In this document: one piece after another, positions 15,497 through 18,253 of the stretch
Numbering within the stretch: position 1 is the first letter of the stretch
Layout: each line of letters opens with the position of its first letter
Origin: CAZOGW01 sp964579415
Lineage (GTDB): Bacteria > Actinomycetota > Acidimicrobiia > Spongiisociales > UBA5794
Reading direction: 5' to 3'
DNA length: 18,253 nt
Assembly: GCA_964579415.1 (NCBI GenBank)
Contig: CAZOGW010000058.1
Span: forward strand, 1 to 18,253
Made by a program: the position numbers and the translations under genes
Notes under the pieces: model-generated
Seen by the model: only the letters and a program-made list of their open reading frames with translations
The model's database searches: none
What the model was told of the DNA's origin: nothing

Positions 15497-16342
15497 ATGG
15501 CGCAGCAGAACGAGTTCGTCACGGACGCCACCAGCGAGGAGTTCCCTCGCGCCGTTCTCCAGCGCAGCCACGAGGTACCGGTGGTGGTCGATTTCTGGGC
15601 GGAGTGGTGCGGCCCCTGCAAGGTCCTCGGTCCCCTCCTGGAAAGTCTGGCGGAGGAGGCCCGGGGCGACTTCGAACTGGTGAAGGTCGACGTCGACTCC
15701 AGCCCGGACCTCGCCCGGGAGTTCGACATCCAGGGCATCCCCACCGTGATCGCCTTCCGTGACGGTGCCGTCGCCGGCCGCTTCACCGGCGCCCAGCCCG
15801 AGACGCGGGTGCGCCAGTGGCTCGAGGCGATCCTCCCCGATGAGCTCGACATCATGGTGGAAGCCGCCCGTGACGCCGCCCTGGAAGGGGACGTCACCCA
15901 GGCGGCGCACATCTTCCAGCAGGTCCTGGACCGTCAAGCCGACCACCCGGACGCCGGCACCGGCCTGGCCAGCCTCATGATCGCCCGTGGCGACACCGAC
16001 GACGCCCTTATCGTCCTCGGCAGGCTCGCCCCCACCCCCGATGTGGAGCGCCTCCAGGCGGCAGCGCGGCTTTCGGCCTCCCGGGGCGACGATCTCAGCG
16101 ATCTGCAGGCCGCCGTCGACGCCGACCCGGACGACGAAGGCGCCCGCCTGGCGCTGGCGGCGGCTCTGGCCGGTCGCGGCGAGTTCGAACCGGCACTCGA
16201 CCTCATGCTCCACGCGGTGCGGGCCCGGGGCGAGCGCTGGGAGGAAGGTCGCCAGGGCATGCTCGACATCTTCGAGGTGCTGGGGAATGAGCATCCGCTT
16301 ACCTTGACGTATCGGAGACAGCTTGCGAATGCGCTGTTCTGA
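15497..16342 (+). CDS. ybbN: Thioredoxin-TPR co-chaperone, YbbN/CnoX-like
   Basis: A 281-residue protein with an N-terminal thioredoxin domain (about 10-112) and a C-terminal helical TPR-like region (about 115-281, with helix pairs such as GDVTQAAHIFQQVLDRQADH and GEFEPALDLMLHAV). The active site WCGPCK (37-42) keeps both cysteines, and the cis-proline is in QGIPTVIAF. E. coli CnoX lacks the second redox role, whereas this protein should be oxidoreductase-competent as well as a holdase candidate. The ATG at 15497 has GAGGGGG upstream with suitable spacing, so it is leadered. It is divergent from dapA and 3 nt upstream of the second heptamer array. The role in protein quality control is inferred from the family. 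Confidence 0.92.
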   Translation: MAQQNEFVTDATSEEFPRAVLQRSHEVPVVVDFWAEWCGPCKVLGPLLESLAEEARGDFELVKVDVDSSPDLAREFDIQGIPTVIAFRDGAVAGRFTGAQPETRVRQWLEAILPDELDIMVEAARDAALEGDVTQAAHIFQQVLDRQADHPDAGTGLASLMIARGDTDDALIVLGRLAPTPDVERLQAAARLSASRGDDLSDLQAAVDADPDDEGARLALAAALAGRGEFEPALDLMLHAVRARGERWEEGRQGMLDIFEVLGNEHPLTLTYRRQLANALF

Positions 16343-16345
16343 GTT

Positions 16346-16377
16346 GGTACTAGGTACTAGGTACTAAGTACTAGGTA
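16346..16377. repeat. GTACT heptamer array B, upstream of the NmrA-like gene
   Basis: Four heptamers in tandem (GGTACTA three times, then AGTACTA) followed by GGTA. The array begins 3 nt after the TGA of the thioredoxin-TPR gene and ends where the Shine-Dalgarno AGGAG (16377-16381) of the NmrA-like gene starts, so it fills the whole spacer. It belongs to the same RGTACTW family as arrays at 12819-12870 and 17217-17254. Confidence 0.9.
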
Positions 16378-16385
16378 GGAGAACG

Positions 16386-17225
16386 TTGAACACTCAGCTT
16401 GCCGTTACTGGTGCAACCGGGAGGCTCGGGGGGCGGGTGGCTCGGTTGGCGGCGGGGCGAGGGATCGCACAGCGACTGGTCGTGCGGGACGCTTCGCGGG
16501 CTCCTGCGATTGACGGAGCTTCGGTGGCGGTGGCTGCTTATGACGACTTCGAGGCTGCCGTTGGCGCGTTGGCGGGTGTGGACGTGCTGTTCATGGTGTC
16601 CGCCTCCGAGGATCCGGACCGGGTGGGGCAGCACCGGTGCTTCGTCGACGCCGCCGCAGCGGCCGGGGTGGGACACGTGGTGTACACGTCGTTCTACGGG
16701 GCGGCGCCCGACGCCACCTTCACCCTCGCCCGCGACCACGCGGCCACCGAGGACCACATCACCGCCTCCGGCATGAGATGGACGTTCCTGCGGGACAACC
16801 TCTACCTGGACTTCCTCCCCTATTTCGCCGGTGACGACGGTGTCATCCGCGGGCCTGCCGGCGACGGCCGTCTCGCCGCGGTCGCCCTCGACGACATCGC
16901 CGCGGTCGCCGACACCGTGCTCGCCGACCCGGACGCCCACGCTGGCCACACCTACAGCCTCACCGGCCCCGAAGCCTTCACATTGTCCGAAGCCGCCGAG
17001 ATCACCGCCCGCATCACCGGGCGCCCGGTCACGTTCCACCACGAGACCGTGGATGAGGCATACGCCAGCCGGAAGGAATACGGCGCCCCACGGTGGCAGG
17101 TCGACGCCTGGGTGAGCACCTACCTGGCCATCGCCAACGGCGAGCTGTCAGCGGTGACCGGGAACGTCGAGGCCCTCACCGGACGCCCGCCGCTGTCCCT
17201 CGAGCAGCTTCTCTCTGGTACTTAG
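16386..17225 (+). CDS. NmrA-like NAD(P)-binding protein (QorB-type, atypical SDR)
   Basis: A 279-residue Rossmann-fold protein of the NmrA/atypical short-chain dehydrogenase group, close in pattern to the quinone reductase QorB/YtfG. The dinucleotide motif VTGATGRLGG (7-16) is intact. Other family features: VRDASRAP (32-39), GVDVLFMVSASED (64-76), HVVYTSFYGAAPD (97-109), HAATEDHITASGMRWTFLRDNLY (118-140), and a C-terminal YSLTGPEAFTLSEAAEI. The start is TTG at 16386 with AGGAG 4 nt upstream. It is bracketed by heptamer arrays, and its TAG stop (17223-17225) lies inside the second one. The first 65 codons prefer GCT/GCG for Ala, the rest GCC, unlike a uniform gene. Substrate unknown. Confidence 0.88.
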   Translation: MNTQLAVTGATGRLGGRVARLAAGRGIAQRLVVRDASRAPAIDGASVAVAAYDDFEAAVGALAGVDVLFMVSASEDPDRVGQHRCFVDAAAAAGVGHVVYTSFYGAAPDATFTLARDHAATEDHITASGMRWTFLRDNLYLDFLPYFAGDDGVIRGPAGDGRLAAVALDDIAAVADTVLADPDAHAGHTYSLTGPEAFTLSEAAEITARITGRPVTFHHETVDEAYASRKEYGAPRWQVDAWVSTYLAIANGELSAVTGNVEALTGRPPLSLEQLLSGT

Positions 17226-17254
17226 TACTTAGTACTTAGTACTTAGTACGTACT
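17217..17254. repeat. GTACT heptamer array C between convergent nmrA-like and dapB genes
   Basis: GGTACTT, then AGTACTT three times, then AGTACGTACT. Units share the GTACT core with arrays A and B. It carries the TAG of the NmrA-like gene (17223-17225) and overlaps the dapB stop (complement of 17253-17255), so it spans the complete gap between two convergent genes. The AGTACT palindrome within each unit lets transcripts from either side fold back with single T-T mismatches, which could help bidirectional termination; this is inference. Confidence 0.92.
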
Positions 17255-18020
17255 ACAGACCCAAGAGGGAGTTGAGCCCTACCGTCACGGCGTCCGGCAA
17301 TGTGGCCACTCCTCGGATGGCGGCGAGGACGCCGGGCATGAACGAGGAGCGGTCGGTCGAGTCGTGGCGGAGCATGAGGGTCTCGCCCGGGTTGCCCAGG
17401 AGCACCTGGTGGTGGGCGAGCATGCCGGGGAGGCGCACCGCGTGCACCGGGACGCCGGCGACGGAGGCGCCGCGGGCACCGGCAAGCAACTCCTCGCCGT
17501 CGACCCTGCGTTCCTGACGGCCCCCGGCGGCGGTGATCCCGGCGGCGATGGCGAGCGAAGTTCCCGAGGGGGCGTCGGCCTTGGCGTCGTGGTGCAACTC
17601 GACGATCTCGGCGGCGGCGAAGTGCGGGGCGGCGATCTCGGCGAGCCGGGCCAGCACGACGGCGCCCACGGAGAAGTTGGGAACGATCAGGCAGCGGGCA
17701 TCCCCCCCGCTCCCCCACAGCTCGCCAACGGCGGCGATGCGGCCGGTGTCGAAGCCTGAGGTGCCCACCACGGTGTGGAGCCCGGCGGCGCTCCAGCGCC
17801 CCAGGTTGGCCATGACCACGTCGGGGGTGGTGAACTCGACGACCACCTCGGCGGCGGCAACCGCGGCGGGATCGTCGCCTGCGGTGAGGCCGGCCACCTC
17901 GGCGCCCGGGCTGCCCGGGTCGTAGGCGGCCACCAGTTCCAGGTCTGCCGCCGCTGCGACCGTCTCGGAGACCAGCCGACCCATCCGGCCGGCCGCTCCG
18001 GAGACGGCCACCCGGGTCAC
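17253..18020 (-). CDS. dapB: 4-hydroxy-tetrahydrodipicolinate reductase
   Basis: A 255-residue NAD(P)H-dependent reductase that takes the product of DapA toward lysine and meso-diaminopimelate. Motifs: VAVSGAAGRMGR (4-15, dinucleotide binding), VVEFTTPD (60-67), VVGTSGF (84-90), PNFSVGAVV (114-122) and ELHHDAKADAPSGT (141-154) with the substrate-binding His-His and the catalytic Lys. The length is normal. The GTG start at 18020 overlaps the TGA of the M16 peptidase gene (GTGA). The peptidase-dapB pair is a known actinobacterial arrangement (pepR and dapB in mycobacteria lie in the same region). Its stop codon touches heptamer array C. Confidence 0.96.
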   Translation of the reverse strand: MTRVAVSGAAGRMGRLVSETVAAAADLELVAAYDPGSPGAEVAGLTAGDDPAAVAAAEVVVEFTTPDVVMANLGRWSAAGLHTVVGTSGFDTGRIAAVGELWGSGGDARCLIVPNFSVGAVVLARLAEIAAPHFAAAEIVELHHDAKADAPSGTSLAIAAGITAAGGRQERRVDGEELLAGARGASVAGVPVHAVRLPGMLAHHQVLLGNPGETLMLRHDSTDRSSFMPGVLAAIRGVATLPDAVTVGLNSLLGL

Positions 18021-18253
18021 GCCACGAACTCCTCGAACTCCTCGGCCTGGAACGGGCCCACCGCTCCCAGCACGTAGGGCCCGGAGAAGACGTCACGCAC
18101 CACCGCCAGCACGTCGTCGGCGGTGACCGCCTCGATGCGGGCCACGATGTCGTCGACGGAGAGGTGCTCGATGCCGGTGAGCTCGTTGCGGCCGAGGCGG
18201 GTCATGCGGCTGTTGGAGTCCTCCAGCGACAGCGCCAGGCTTCCCTTGACGTG
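18017..18253 (-). CDS. M16-family zinc peptidase, C-terminal end (cut by window edge)
   Basis: Only the last 78 residues are in the window. They begin with HVKGSLALSLEDSNSRMTRLGRNEL and include a helix-rich tail ending with EEFEEFVA. The KGxLxLxLEdsxxRMxRLG pattern is characteristic of the C-terminal half of M16 (insulinase/mitochondrial processing peptidase-like) enzymes, where KG...LALE...RM precedes the last domain. The catalytic HxxEH site would be beyond the right edge. It overlaps dapB by four bases (GTGA), so the two are probably one transcript. The identification rests on this motif and on the gene order. Confidence 0.8.
   Translation of the reverse strand, partial: HVKGSLALSLEDSNSRMTRLGRNELTGIEHLSVDDIVARIEAVTADDVLAVVRDVFSGPYVLGAVGPFQAEEFEEFVA

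Noticed and set aside
16346..17254. Insertion sequence bounded by the heptamer arrays
   Set aside because: No transposase, no inverted terminal repeats of equal length, and the enclosed gene is an NmrA-like enzyme.

Overview
The window is about 18 kb of gene-dense, very GC-rich chromosomal DNA. The clusters dapA-rnj-ftsK and M16 peptidase-dapB, the GTG/TTG starts and the many candidate leaderless starts (a TANNNT box 6-7 nt before the start codon, no Shine-Dalgarno) point to Actinomycetota. A deep branch such as Acidimicrobiia is possible, but no rRNA or species marker is present, so that is only inference. There are 19 coding features: 18 genes (two cut by the window edges) and one broken gene. 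I saw no tRNA, rRNA, transposase, phage gene or CRISPR array. No gene-free stretch exceeds about 220 bases.

Left part (1-3596, all minus strand): a probable four-gene operon runs leftward: an 82-residue unknown protein, a haem-binding-domain (CxxCH) membrane-anchored protein, a flavin reductase-like protein, then threonine synthase, cut by the window edge. Upstream of it, across a 221-base spacer full of GC palindromes, is a group II PLP-dependent decarboxylase. The decarboxylase is divergent from a SAM methyltransferase (3710-4432, plus).

Middle (4433-9852): the methyltransferase converges on a 2-oxoacid dehydrogenase operon (E1 alpha, E1 beta, E2, minus strand). The gap between them holds a 61-bp direct repeat in three copies. 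Upstream of E1 alpha lies a ribbon-helix-helix antitoxin remnant broken by an in-frame TAG. Next comes a fused PabB-PabC protein for p-aminobenzoate (folate) synthesis.

Right part (9853-18253): pabBC is divergent from a Uma2-family putative nuclease. The region between them carries a perfect actinobacterial-type SOS (LexA) box beside the Uma2 gene. Then follow ftsK, RNase J and dapA (minus), a thioredoxin-TPR (YbbN/CnoX-like) chaperone and an NmrA-type NAD(P)-binding protein (plus), and dapB plus the C-terminal end of an M16 peptidase (minus). DapA and DapB carry out consecutive steps of the lysine/diaminopimelate branch; ThrC serves the sister threonine branch of the aspartate family.

The most unusual content is non-coding. 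A dispersed heptamer repeat (consensus RGTACTW) occurs in three intergenic arrays. One folds as an 18-bp perfect hairpin between rnj and ftsK. The other two bracket the NmrA-like gene, and the last contains the stop codon of nmrA and abuts or overlaps that of dapB. The 61-bp triplicate repeat and the SOS box beside Uma2 are the other leads. None of these has been proved to be a new system.
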